The position numbers and the translations under genes were made by a program. The notes under the pieces were generated by a model, which ran no database searches, was not told where the DNA came from, and saw only the letters and a program-made list of their open reading frames with translations. From an uncultured Lachnospiraceae bacterium (lineage in GTDB: Bacteria; Bacillota; Clostridia; Lachnospirales; Lachnospiraceae), in assembly GCA_934418055.1 (NCBI GenBank), contig CAKRWX010000070.1, forward strand, positions 1 through 9,657: a DNA stretch of 9,657 nucleotides, read 5' to 3'. This document shows positions 1 to 5,828 of this stretch, in pieces. Numbering within the stretch: position 1 is the first letter of the stretch; the number at the start of each line of letters is the position of its first letter.

Positions 1-818
1 TTCTGGAAATGGTCCGCGGCGGAGAACATTCCGGTCGGCTGATAGAAGGTTTTGAGAATCTTTCTGCATATTATGAGAGAAGGTATAAGGCCAGACAAAA
101 GATTGGAACAGCGCTAATTTATCCTTGCTTTGTGCTAGGCATGGCGGCTCTGGTGCTGACATTTATCGTTGGCTGGGTGGTGCCGTCCATTGCGGCGGTG
201 TTAAGGAAAATGGGAACGGATCTGCCTCTTGGCACGAAAGTACTGCTTTCCATTTCTGGATTTTTACAGGAGTATATTCTGGTTCTTTTGCTGGGTATCG
301 TTTTAACTATGGCTGGAGTGATCAGTTACTGGAAGACCGAACGGGGAAGAGAACAATTGGAAATGATCATAAAGCATCTTCCTATGATCGGAAAATTGTG
401 GGATATGAGTGTTTATGCCCAGTTTTGTCATACGGTGTCTACGCTATTGGAAGCCGGAGTCCCGCTTCCACAGGTGCTGGTGATCACGGCAGGTTCCATC
501 GACCATAAGAGTACCGGGAGAAAGATCCGGCAGGCGGCTGGAAAATTGCAGGATGGAGAATCCCTTGGGGCGTGGATGACAGAAGATGGGACATTTCCGG
601 AGATTTTGAAGGAAGTCTGCGCCATAGGAGAAGAATCTGGAGAACTGGCATCTATGCTGGCTTCCATGGGCCAGTATTTTGACACCCAGGAAGAGATTGC
701 GGCACAGAAACTGGCGGCAGGACTGGAACCAGTTCTGATGGTAGTGCTGACCCTGGTTACTGGATTTATTGTGATTTCCATGTATCTGCCGTTATTGTCT
801 ATGTATGGGCAGATGTAA
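1..818 (+). CDS. pilC: Type IV pilus / type II secretion inner-membrane platform protein (PilC/GspF family), 5' end cut off by the window
   Basis: Polytopic membrane platform protein that anchors the pilus assembly ATPase and organises pilin insertion. The reading frame is already open at base 3 (Leu-Glu-Met), so the ATG at 9 is internal and about 271 C-terminal residues are visible of a family usually near 400. The family has two repeated T2SSF domains. The first is represented only by its end (GGEHSGRL, bases 18-41, then a YYERR helix). The second begins near base 417 with FCHTVSTLLEAGVPL and contains the typical GEESGEL at about 627-650. Hydrophobic segments lie near bases 120-205, 280-330 and 725-800, the last starting with the characteristic LEPVLMV. 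It is followed after 26 bases by a prepilin peptidase gene, which supports a pilus rather than an unrelated role. A competence pseudopilus or a type II-like system cannot be excluded from this gene alone. Confidence 0.9.
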   Translation, partial: LEMVRGGEHSGRLIEGFENLSAYYERRYKARQKIGTALIYPCFVLGMAALVLTFIVGWVVPSIAAVLRKMGTDLPLGTKVLLSISGFLQEYILVLLLGIVLTMAGVISYWKTERGREQLEMIIKHLPMIGKLWDMSVYAQFCHTVSTLLEAGVPLPQVLVITAGSIDHKSTGRKIRQAAGKLQDGESLGAWMTEDGTFPEILKEVCAIGEESGELASMLASMGQYFDTQEEIAAQKLAAGLEPVLMVVLTLVTGFIVISMYLPLLSMYGQM

Positions 819-844
819 GCGAAGAAATTGGTTAAGAGAATAGG

Positions 845-1606
845 ATGGATTGGTGGAACATGATATATTTTGGCTTCTGGGCGGCAGTAATTGGAGCAGT
901 TTTCGGAAGTTTCGTGTGTTGTATGACAGAGAGAATCCATGACAAAAAGCCCTTGGGAGGTCGGAGCAGATGTTCCAGCTGCGGCCATGTCCTTGGTGGT
1001 GTGGAACTAATTCCCATCTTTGGGTGGCTGATCAACACAGGAAGATGCAGATATTGTAAAGGAAAAATTCCTGTACATAACGTGTTGGCGGAGGCTGCCC
1101 TGGCTATTGGCTTTACCGTGGTGATGCTGCGGTTTGACACATGGAGCCAGAGAATCTGCACTGCTGGTTTTGAGGCAATTCTGCTGGCGATCGCATTATG
1201 GGATATGGAAAATTTTGAAATACCAGAAGTGTTGCTGGCAGCTGCGCTGGTATGGAAGGCAGTTTTTGTAATTCTATTTCCAAAGGAAGGTATTTCTTTT
1301 GTGGATGGTCTTCTGGGCGCGGGATTGATCAGCGGCGGATTGTTTCTGTTGTCAGTCTGCATGGACCGGAAAATGAAGCGGGAAACCATCGGTTATGGAG
1401 ATATCCGTCTTTTGTTTGTCACCGGCTGGTATCTGGGATGGAAAGGGAATTTCCTGAATCTGTTTTTAAGCAGTGTGCTGGGAATCCTGGTATGCGTCAT
1501 CACGAAAAAGAGAAAAATTCCATTTGGCCCGGTAATTGCGGCGTCAACGACGTTCTGTCTCTGTTATGGAGAAGCGCTGATCCGGTGGTATGTACATATA
1601 TGGTAA
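845..1606 (+). CDS. pilD: Prepilin leader peptidase / N-methyltransferase (type IV prepilin peptidase, PilD/GspO family)
   Basis: Membrane aspartyl protease (A24 family) that cleaves the leader of type IV prepilins; bifunctional members also methylate the new N-terminus. The 253 aa match the usual full-length form. An N-terminal helix is followed by the family GSF element (residues 21-23), then by two zinc-binding pairs, C43-x-x-C46 and C68-x-x-C71, in the cytoplasmic loop, with ELIPIFGWL between them. The two expected catalytic aspartates are D120 in WDMENFEIPE and D186 in GYGDIR. The rest is strongly hydrophobic, consistent with several membrane helices. Both zinc pairs are retained, unlike in short archaeal or Tad-type peptidases. 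The Shine-Dalgarno for the ATG at 845 is weak. A second ATG at 860, preceded by GGTGG, is possible and would remove five residues. It sits between pilC and pilM, as in many Gram-positive pilus loci. Confidence 0.93.
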   Translation: MDWWNMIYFGFWAAVIGAVFGSFVCCMTERIHDKKPLGGRSRCSSCGHVLGGVELIPIFGWLINTGRCRYCKGKIPVHNVLAEAALAIGFTVVMLRFDTWSQRICTAGFEAILLAIALWDMENFEIPEVLLAAALVWKAVFVILFPKEGISFVDGLLGAGLISGGLFLLSVCMDRKMKRETIGYGDIRLLFVTGWYLGWKGNFLNLFLSSVLGILVCVITKKRKIPFGPVIAASTTFCLCYGEALIRWYVHIW

Positions 1607-1616
1607 AGATAAGAGA

Positions 1617-1639
1617 AACGATGAGGATACGGAATCGTT
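1617..1639 (+). repeat. Short inverted repeat in the pilD-pilM gap
   Basis: AACGAT (1617-1622) and ATCGTT (1634-1639) are perfect 6-base complements around an 11-base spacer, in the 59-base gap between pilD and pilM. There is no T tract after it, so it does not look like a terminator. A stem this short can arise by chance. An 11-codon frame starting at 1621 overlaps it and is not considered a gene. Confidence 0.3.
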
Positions 1640-1665
1640 ACAAGAAATCAAAATAAGGAAATCGT

Positions 1666-2553
1666 ATGACAGGAAAATATATCGGAATTGATTTGGGCAG
1701 TGAATTTGTGAAAATCGCAGTCCATGAGAATAACAGAATATGCGGGGAATTATGTGAACGGATCCCGGAACATTTTCGGATGGATGGGAAAATTCTCTCG
1801 GTGGAATCGGCGGCGGAATTCTTAAAAGAATTGGGACGGAAACATGGATTATCCAGATACGGAGCATGTGTGGTTCTTCCAGAACATCTGGTGATCACCA
1901 AGCGGCTCCGCATGGCGCACATGGACCAGAAGCGTCTGATGCTGAATCTGCCCTATGAATTTTATGATTATCTGGAACACAGCATGGAAGAATGGGTCTA
2001 TGATTACAGTCTGGCAGATCCAGCACCTGGGGAAGAAAACCGGGACGGGATGATGGATCTTCTGGCGGCTGCAGTACCGGCCAGAACGATAGAATGGTAT
2101 CAGAAGTTGATTCGTCTGGCTGGTTGGAAACTAGCGGCCCTGGCACCGGCGTCTTCCGCCATTTCCAATCTGATCCGGTCTGACCGGGAGAATCAGGAAC
2201 ATGAACGGAGAAACTGCTGTGTGATGGACTGCGGCAAACGTGGCGTCCGTCTGTATTTCTATCAGAATGGTCTGCTTTTTGCAAAACGTGGGCTGGAAAG
2301 CTGTGAGACAGAGGAAGAAGTGCTGTTTGAACTGGAGAAGACCTGGGATTATTATCAGACCAGCTATCCAGGAACTGTACCGGAACGGATCTATGTTACA
2401 GGCGGAGCGAGAAATCCATCTCTGGAAACCGAGATTGCAGAATGTCTGAAGGTGGAACGGTGTGATTGGACGAGGCTGTTGGACAATCATCATGGCGCGG
2501 TACCGGAAGGAATCAGCGCGGAAGCAGCTGGAATCACATTTTGGAGAGGATAG
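1666..2553 (+). CDS. pilM: PilM-like actin-fold type IV pilus assembly protein, shortened
   Basis: Cytoplasmic actin-like ATPase-fold protein; in known pili PilM binds the N-terminal tail of PilN and couples the membrane subcomplex to the motor. The N-terminus carries the phosphate-1 motif GIDLGS (residues 7-12) followed by K16, as in PilM/FtsA. The subdomain-1C region around residues 40-110 is recognisable (AAEFLKEL, then VLPEHLVITKRLRM, then LPYEFYDYL). Phosphate-2 is a degenerate MDCGKRG (187-193), and an adenosine-type YVTGGA is at 243-248. The end, AGITFWRG, resembles the usual AxGLALRG terminus. At 295 aa it is shorter than the usual roughly 350, and the missing part maps between FAKRGLE (205-211) and FELEKTWDYY (221-230), where subdomain 2B normally lies. 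The start is supported by AAGGAA at 1655-1660, five bases upstream. It is followed directly by the pilN-like gene. Confidence 0.82.
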   Translation: MTGKYIGIDLGSEFVKIAVHENNRICGELCERIPEHFRMDGKILSVESAAEFLKELGRKHGLSRYGACVVLPEHLVITKRLRMAHMDQKRLMLNLPYEFYDYLEHSMEEWVYDYSLADPAPGEENRDGMMDLLAAAVPARTIEWYQKLIRLAGWKLAALAPASSAISNLIRSDRENQEHERRNCCVMDCGKRGVRLYFYQNGLLFAKRGLESCETEEEVLFELEKTWDYYQTSYPGTVPERIYVTGGARNPSLETEIAECLKVERCDWTRLLDNHHGAVPEGISAEAAGITFWRG

Positions 2554-2556
2554 GAT

Positions 2557-3090
2557 ATGGAAGGAAAGAAACGGACGGAGAGAAAAAATATGAATTTTGC
2601 GTCCTATAAAAGGAATCGGAACCAGAGAAATTATCTGCCAGTTCTTCCTGGAATGATCCTGTTGTGTCTGATGGTCTGGTATATGGCGGTGAGTCCGTTT
2701 AAGAATCTGACTGATCAGAAGCACACTCTGGAGCAGAAAAAGAAGGAGCTGTCGATTCTTCTTGAAGAAAATAAAGACTATGATGAGATGGAACAGGCCT
2801 ATCAGCAATGGTCTGGGCTGGAAAAAGAACCCATAGGACAGAATCGCTACCGCGCCGAACTTCTGAGTCTGTTAAAAGATGAGGTATTTGCCTACGGTAA
2901 TGTGGAAGAGATGGAAGTGTCAGAGGATCAATGCAGAATTCTGTTATCTGGCTGGACGTTGGAGAAAACGGTGGAAACGATGGGACGGATCGAGAGTAGT
3001 CCGCTGGTAGATCATGTGGAACTGACCCAGCAGAATGAGAAAACAGAAATGGAGCTTTGGCTGGCAGGAGGAGAAGACCATGAATCCTAA
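2557..3090 (+). CDS. pilN: PilN-like bitopic inner-membrane pilus assembly protein
   Basis: Assigned mainly by position (pilM-x-pilO) and architecture: a short basic cytoplasmic tail, one membrane helix (about residues 28-46), a charged coiled-coil stretch (about 50-75) and a C-terminal alpha/beta domain of about 90 residues, which suits the PilN ferredoxin-like fold. In known systems PilN pairs with PilO in the membrane and uses its cytoplasmic tail to bind PilM. The tail here reads MNFASYKRNRNQR from residue 12, without a clear INLLP motif. Two starts are credible. The ATG at 2557 has GGAGAGG at 2543-2549, and the ATG at 2590 has GGAGA at 2577-2581; the shorter product (166 aa) would begin like a canonical PilN. 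The start lies 3 bases after the pilM stop, and the end overlaps the next gene by 11 bases, so translation is probably coupled. Sequence alone gives only moderate certainty. Confidence 0.7.
   Translation: MEGKKRTERKNMNFASYKRNRNQRNYLPVLPGMILLCLMVWYMAVSPFKNLTDQKHTLEQKKKELSILLEENKDYDEMEQAYQQWSGLEKEPIGQNRYRAELLSLLKDEVFAYGNVEEMEVSEDQCRILLSGWTLEKTVETMGRIESSPLVDHVELTQQNEKTEMELWLAGGEDHES
2577..2592 (+). promoter_or_regulatory. Second ribosome binding site and alternative start of the pilN-like gene
   Basis: GGAGA at 2577-2581 sits eight bases before the ATG at 2590, in frame with and 11 codons inside the longer frame. Its spacing is as good as that of the upstream site, so the true start of the pilN-like protein is ambiguous, or both are used. 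Confidence 0.45.
3066..3074 (+). promoter_or_regulatory. Strong ribosome binding site that fixes the pilO start at 3080
   Basis: AGGAGGAGA lies five bases before the ATG at 3080 and inside the end of the pilN-like gene. The same frame is open from an ATG at 3035, but that start has no comparable site and would put 15 extra charged residues before the natural N-terminus. Confidence 0.8.
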
Positions 3091-3667
3091 ACATATGAAT
3101 TTCCAGAAGAAAACGATGCTGGTGGTGGCTGGATTGCTGGCTGTGATTCTGATTTATGTGGTCGCCTTTGCATTGCCCGTCCGGAGAAAAATGGCTGTTT
3201 ATCAGGAAGAACTGGTGCAGACGGAACGCCAGATCCGGGAACAGAAGGACCTTTCTGGGAACCGGGAGTGGATGAACCGGGAAATTGAAGACCTGCCATA
3301 TCGGCTGGAAGACTTACCGGAGTACAACAACCAGAAAAATGAGATGAAGGAATTAAAGGAAATCTTTGGCGAAGTCTCTGAGTATGGATTGGAATTCCAG
3401 ACAGAGAAGATCAATGAAACGCTGATAGCCAGGGATGTGACTGTGACATTTGAAGTATCAGGGATAGAAATGTTAGAAGAAATCACAGAAAAAATCGAAC
3501 ATGGGACTTATCCGGCATTGGTTTTGGAACTTTCCATGAAACAGGGTTATGGGGCGGAGAAAGGGGTTCCGACCGCAACGCCGTCTGAAGAATCCAGTCC
3601 AGAAGAAGAAAATGAGAATTATTCCTGTATAATCCGGATTCGGTACTTTGAAAAAGTAACAAAATAA
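3080..3667 (+). CDS. pilO: PilO-like bitopic inner-membrane pilus assembly protein
   Basis: The 195 aa protein starts at 3080, as decided by the near-perfect Shine-Dalgarno. Layout fits PilO: a short cytoplasmic tail, a membrane helix at about residues 13-33 ending in LPVRRK, a coiled coil (about 37-60, EELVQTERQIREQK), and an alpha/beta domain with alternating strands (DVTVTFEVSG, LVLELSMKQ, CIIRIRYFEK). In known pili PilO pairs with PilN on the outer face of the membrane and aligns the assembly machine. An unusual low-complexity acidic stretch (GVPTATPSEESSPEEENEN, about residues 159-177) separates the last two strands; compact PilO domains normally have a short turn there. The gene overlaps its upstream neighbour by 11 bases and is the last pilus gene before the plsX promoter. 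The PilO name rests on position and architecture more than on diagnostic residues. Confidence 0.72.
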   Translation: MNPKHMNFQKKTMLVVAGLLAVILIYVVAFALPVRRKMAVYQEELVQTERQIREQKDLSGNREWMNREIEDLPYRLEDLPEYNNQKNEMKELKEIFGEVSEYGLEFQTEKINETLIARDVTVTFEVSGIEMLEEITEKIEHGTYPALVLELSMKQGYGAEKGVPTATPSEESSPEEENENYSCIIRIRYFEKVTK

Positions 3668-3683
3668 AATACATAATTTGTGA

Positions 3684-3712
3684 TTGATTTATAAAACAAT
3701 ATCTAGTATATT
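3684..3712 (+). promoter_or_regulatory. Predicted sigma-A promoter of the plsX operon
   Basis: TTGATT (3684-3689, four of six matches to TTGACA) and TATATT (3707-3712, five of six matches to TATAAT) are separated by exactly 17 bases, in an AT-rich stretch after the pilO stop. Transcription would start near 3719, giving a leader of about 40 bases before plsX. The 92-base gap 3668-3759 contains no convincing terminator for the pilus genes, so read-through from upstream is possible. I see no clear FapR-type palindrome overlapping the promoter. Confidence 0.65.
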
Positions 3713-3742
3713 ATGTAATAGGTTAGTGGAGAAGATAGTCTG

Positions 3743-3749
3743 GAAGGAG
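3743..3749 (+). promoter_or_regulatory. plsX ribosome binding site
   Basis: GAAGGAG lies ten bases before the plsX ATG at 3760. The spacing is slightly long but supports this start, which also gives the canonical N-terminus MIRVAVDAMGGD. Confidence 0.7.
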
Positions 3750-3759
3750 CAGCATAAAG

Positions 3760-4785
3760 ATGATTAGAGTTGCAGTAGATGCCATGGGCGGTGACTACGC
3801 TCCAGTTGAGATGGTCAAGGGCGCAGTGGACGCAGTGGCAAAGACTGACCAGATTGAGATCGCCCTGGTAGGCAAAGAAGATGTGGTACGCCGGGAACTG
3901 GAGAAGTATTCATATCCGAAAGACCGGATCCAGGTGGTTCACGCATCAGAGGTTATTGAGACCGAGGAACCTCCGGTGAACGCGATCCGGAAAAAGAAAG
4001 ATTCATCCATTGTGGTTGGTATGAATATGGTGAAGAAACAGGAGGCAGATGCTTTTGTTTCTGCAGGAAGTTCAGGTGCGATTCTGGTAGGCGGTCAGGT
4101 GATCGTCGGAAGAATTAAAGGCGTGGAGCGTCCGCCGTTAGCGCCGTTAATCCCCACAGAAAAGGGAGTGTCCCTTCTGATTGACTGTGGAGCCAATGTA
4201 GACGCAAGACCGTCCCATCTGGTTCAGTTTGCCAGAATGGGTTCTATCTATATGGAACATGTAATTGGAATCAAGAAGCCGAGAGTTGCCATTGTCAATA
4301 TCGGTGCGGAAGAGGAGAAGGGCAACGCCCTGGTGAAAGAGACATTCCCGCTTCTGAAAGCCTGTGAGGACATCAACTTTATTGGAAGTATTGAGGCCAG
4401 AGAGATTCCCCATGGCGGAGCAGACGTCATTGTCAGCGAAGCTTTTGTGGGCAATGTGATCTTAAAGCTGTATGAAGGCGTGGGAGCCACATTGATCAGC
4501 ATGGTCAAGAAGGGAATGTTGGGTTCTCTCAGAAGTAAAATCGGCGCATTGTTGGTAAAACCGGCGCTGAAAGAGACTCTGAAGGCATTTGACGCCAGCC
4601 AGTACGGCGGCGCGCCGCTTTTGGGATTAAATGGCCTAGTGGTAAAGACCCACGGCAATTCCAAAGCATTAGAGGTCTGCAATTCTATTTTACAGTGCGA
4701 GACTTTTGCCAAACAGCAGATCAACGAGAAAATACGAGAAAGCTTAAAAACAGAGCCTACCGATAACGGAAAGCCTGAAAAATAA
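3760..4785 (+). CDS. plsX: Phosphate acyltransferase PlsX
   Basis: Converts acyl-ACP and phosphate to acyl-phosphate, which PlsY then uses to acylate glycerol-3-phosphate; it is a peripheral membrane enzyme at the first step of phospholipid synthesis. The 341 aa are full length for the family. Visible hallmarks are VAVDAMGGDYAP at the N-terminus (DAMGGD 7-12), a glycine-rich SAGSSGAILVGG core, LIDCGANVDARP, NIGAEEEKGN, the SEAFVGNVILKLYEG region, and the C-terminal GGAPLLGLNGLVVKTHGNS with HGNS at 298-301. It is followed after 39 bases by acpP, whose product supplies the acyl group, so substrate carrier and enzyme are co-transcribed. The fabD and fabG genes that lie between these two in Bacillus are absent, and neither fapR nor rpmF lies immediately upstream. 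Confidence 0.98.
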   Translation: MIRVAVDAMGGDYAPVEMVKGAVDAVAKTDQIEIALVGKEDVVRRELEKYSYPKDRIQVVHASEVIETEEPPVNAIRKKKDSSIVVGMNMVKKQEADAFVSAGSSGAILVGGQVIVGRIKGVERPPLAPLIPTEKGVSLLIDCGANVDARPSHLVQFARMGSIYMEHVIGIKKPRVAIVNIGAEEEKGNALVKETFPLLKACEDINFIGSIEAREIPHGGADVIVSEAFVGNVILKLYEGVGATLISMVKKGMLGSLRSKIGALLVKPALKETLKAFDASQYGGAPLLGLNGLVVKTHGNSKALEVCNSILQCETFAKQQINEKIRESLKTEPTDNGKPEK

Positions 4786-4824
4786 TAATTATATTTATAT
4801 TTTAAGAGAGGAAGGATTTGAGTT
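4786..4824 (+). promoter_or_regulatory. AT-rich acpP leader with strong ribosome binding site
   Basis: The 39-base plsX-acpP gap is almost pure A/T from 4779 to 4805 and holds two overlapping-phase TATATT boxes (4790-4795 and 4796-4801), then GAGGAAGGA at 4808-4816, eight bases before the acpP ATG. No matching -35 box stands 16-18 bases upstream of either box, so a separate promoter is not well supported. An unstructured A/U-rich leader that boosts translation of the abundant ACP is the simpler reading. Confidence 0.45.
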
Positions 4825-5055
4825 ATGGAATTTGAGAAATTACAGGGAATTATTGCAGAGGTATTAAATGTGGATGCAGAGGACATCACCATGGCTACCA
4901 CATTTGTCGATGACTTAGGTGCCGACTCCCTGGATATTTTCCAGATTATCATGGGTATCGAGGAAGAATTCGACATTGAGATCCCACAGGAAGCTGCAGA
5001 GAACATCGTAACGGTCGGGGATGCAGTAGAGCAGATCAAGAGCGCATTAAACTAA
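4825..5055 (+). CDS. acpP: Acyl carrier protein
   Basis: Small acidic four-helix cytosolic protein that carries growing fatty acyl chains on a 4'-phosphopantetheine arm. The 76 aa are the normal length. The attachment serine is S35 in the GADSLD motif, followed by the helix-II sequence [15 protein letters not shown] that contacts partner enzymes, and the C-terminal helix [12 protein letters not shown]. It is placed between plsX, whose enzyme consumes acyl-ACP, and rnc, matching the conserved Firmicutes order. A strong GAGGAAGGA site eight bases upstream fits high expression. The fatty acid synthase genes themselves are not in the window. Confidence 0.98.
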   Translation: MEFEKLQGIIAEVLNVDAEDITMATTFVDDLGADSLDIFQIIMGIEEEFDIEIPQEAAENIVTVGDAVEQIKSALN

Positions 5056-5081
5056 GTAAATCAAGGAAAGAAAAGATAGAG

Positions 5082-5112
5082 AACGCTGCAGCATGCAAAA
5101 GGCTGCGGCGTT
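5082..5112 (+). promoter_or_regulatory. Stable hairpin between acpP and rnc
   Basis: AACGCTGCAGC (5082-5092) pairs over 11 positions with GCTGCGGCGTT (5102-5112), with one G-U wobble (5087/5107), around a nine-base loop. A further G-U pair (5081/5113) is possible. Only three T residues follow, so it is at best a weak terminator. It ends nine bases before the rnc ribosome binding site AAGGGGG (5121-5127). Roles that fit are a partial terminator lowering rnc and smc relative to acpP, a 3' stabiliser of acpP mRNA, or an RNase III target in the rnc leader. Confidence 0.7.
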
Positions 5113-5134
5113 TCCATATAAAGGGGGAACCTAG

Positions 5135-5821
5135 ATGAGCAGGGATTTAAAGGAACTGGAAGAAAAAATCGGATATGAGTTCCACAACAAGCAGCTGTTC
5201 CGTCAGTCCATGATCCACAGTTCATATGCCAATGAACACAGACTGGACAAGTTAGAGTGCAACGAACGGCTGGAATTTTTAGGAGATGCGGTGCTGGAAG
5301 TGGTTTCCAGTGATTTTTTATTTCACCGTTTCCGTCAGTCTCCAGAAGGGGATTTAACCAAGACAAGAGCCAGCATGGTGTGTGAACCGGCACTTGCTTA
5401 CTGTGCAGGAGAGATCCAGCTGGGTGAGTATCTGCTGTTAGGCAAAGGCGAGGAGGCCACTGGAGGACGTGGACGTAACTCCATCGTTTCTGACGCCATG
5501 GAAGCATTGATTGGCGCTATTTATCTGGATGGTGGTTTTGCTAATGCAAAAGAGTTTATTCTGCGGTTTATTATGAATGATATGGAACACAAACAGCTCT
5601 TTTATGATAGCAAGACTATTTTACAGGAGATGGTTCAGAGCCAGGGAGAGGAACCTCTGGTCTATGAACTGTTGGGAGAAGAGGGACCGGACCACAATAA
5701 GACCTTTGAAGTGCGGGCGATGATCGGCACAGAGGAGATCGGAAGGGGAACCGGACGGACCAAAAAGGCGGCAGAAGCGATGGCGGCCTACAAAGGAATC
5801 TTGAAATTAAAGGAAATGTAG
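5135..5821 (+). CDS. rnc: Ribonuclease III
   Basis: Cytosolic double-strand-specific endoribonuclease for rRNA precursor processing and regulatory RNA turnover; acts as a homodimer with Mg2+. The 228 aa are standard length. The catalytic domain carries the signature NERLEFLGDAVLE (43-55) with metal and active-site positions E44, E47 and D51, and the second acidic pair D120/E123 in SDAMEALIGAIYLDGG. The C-terminal double-stranded RNA binding domain spans about 158-227 and ends with the expected KKAAE helix (210-214). The start is supported by AAGGGGG at 5121-5127, seven bases upstream. It is separated from smc by only 7 bases, which suggests coupled translation. The hairpin in its leader is a possible self-cleavage site, as known for the rnc leader of Escherichia coli, though this stem is not similar in sequence. 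Confidence 0.98.
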   Translation: MSRDLKELEEKIGYEFHNKQLFRQSMIHSSYANEHRLDKLECNERLEFLGDAVLEVVSSDFLFHRFRQSPEGDLTKTRASMVCEPALAYCAGEIQLGEYLLLGKGEEATGGRGRNSIVSDAMEALIGAIYLDGGFANAKEFILRFIMNDMEHKQLFYDSKTILQEMVQSQGEEPLVYELLGEEGPDHNKTFEVRAMIGTEEIGRGTGRTKKAAEAMAAYKGILKLKEM

Positions 5822-5828
5822 GTGTTTT

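Noticed and set aside
428..1389. Overlapping antisense open frames across pilC and pilD
   Set aside because: Their translations are low-complexity Ser/Pro/Thr-rich without motifs, and the + strand genes have clear family signatures.
1621..1656. 11-codon frame just upstream of pilM as a leader peptide
   Set aside because: Very short, with no strong ribosome binding site and no attenuator structure after it.
3655..3681. ACAAA/TTTGT pair after pilO as a terminator
   Set aside because: Only five A/T-rich pairs with a long loop and no T tract; too weak to terminate.
3697..3720. AT-rich CTAG-centred sequence overlapping the plsX -10 box as an operator
   Set aside because: The arms are out of register by one base, so it is not a true palindrome, and it does not resemble a TTAGTA-type FapR site.
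4248..5039. Long antisense open frame (263 codons) across plsX and acpP on the - strand
   Set aside because: It lies opposite two unmistakable genes, has no recognisable domain and spans their gap; it looks like a reverse-strand shadow of biased codon use.
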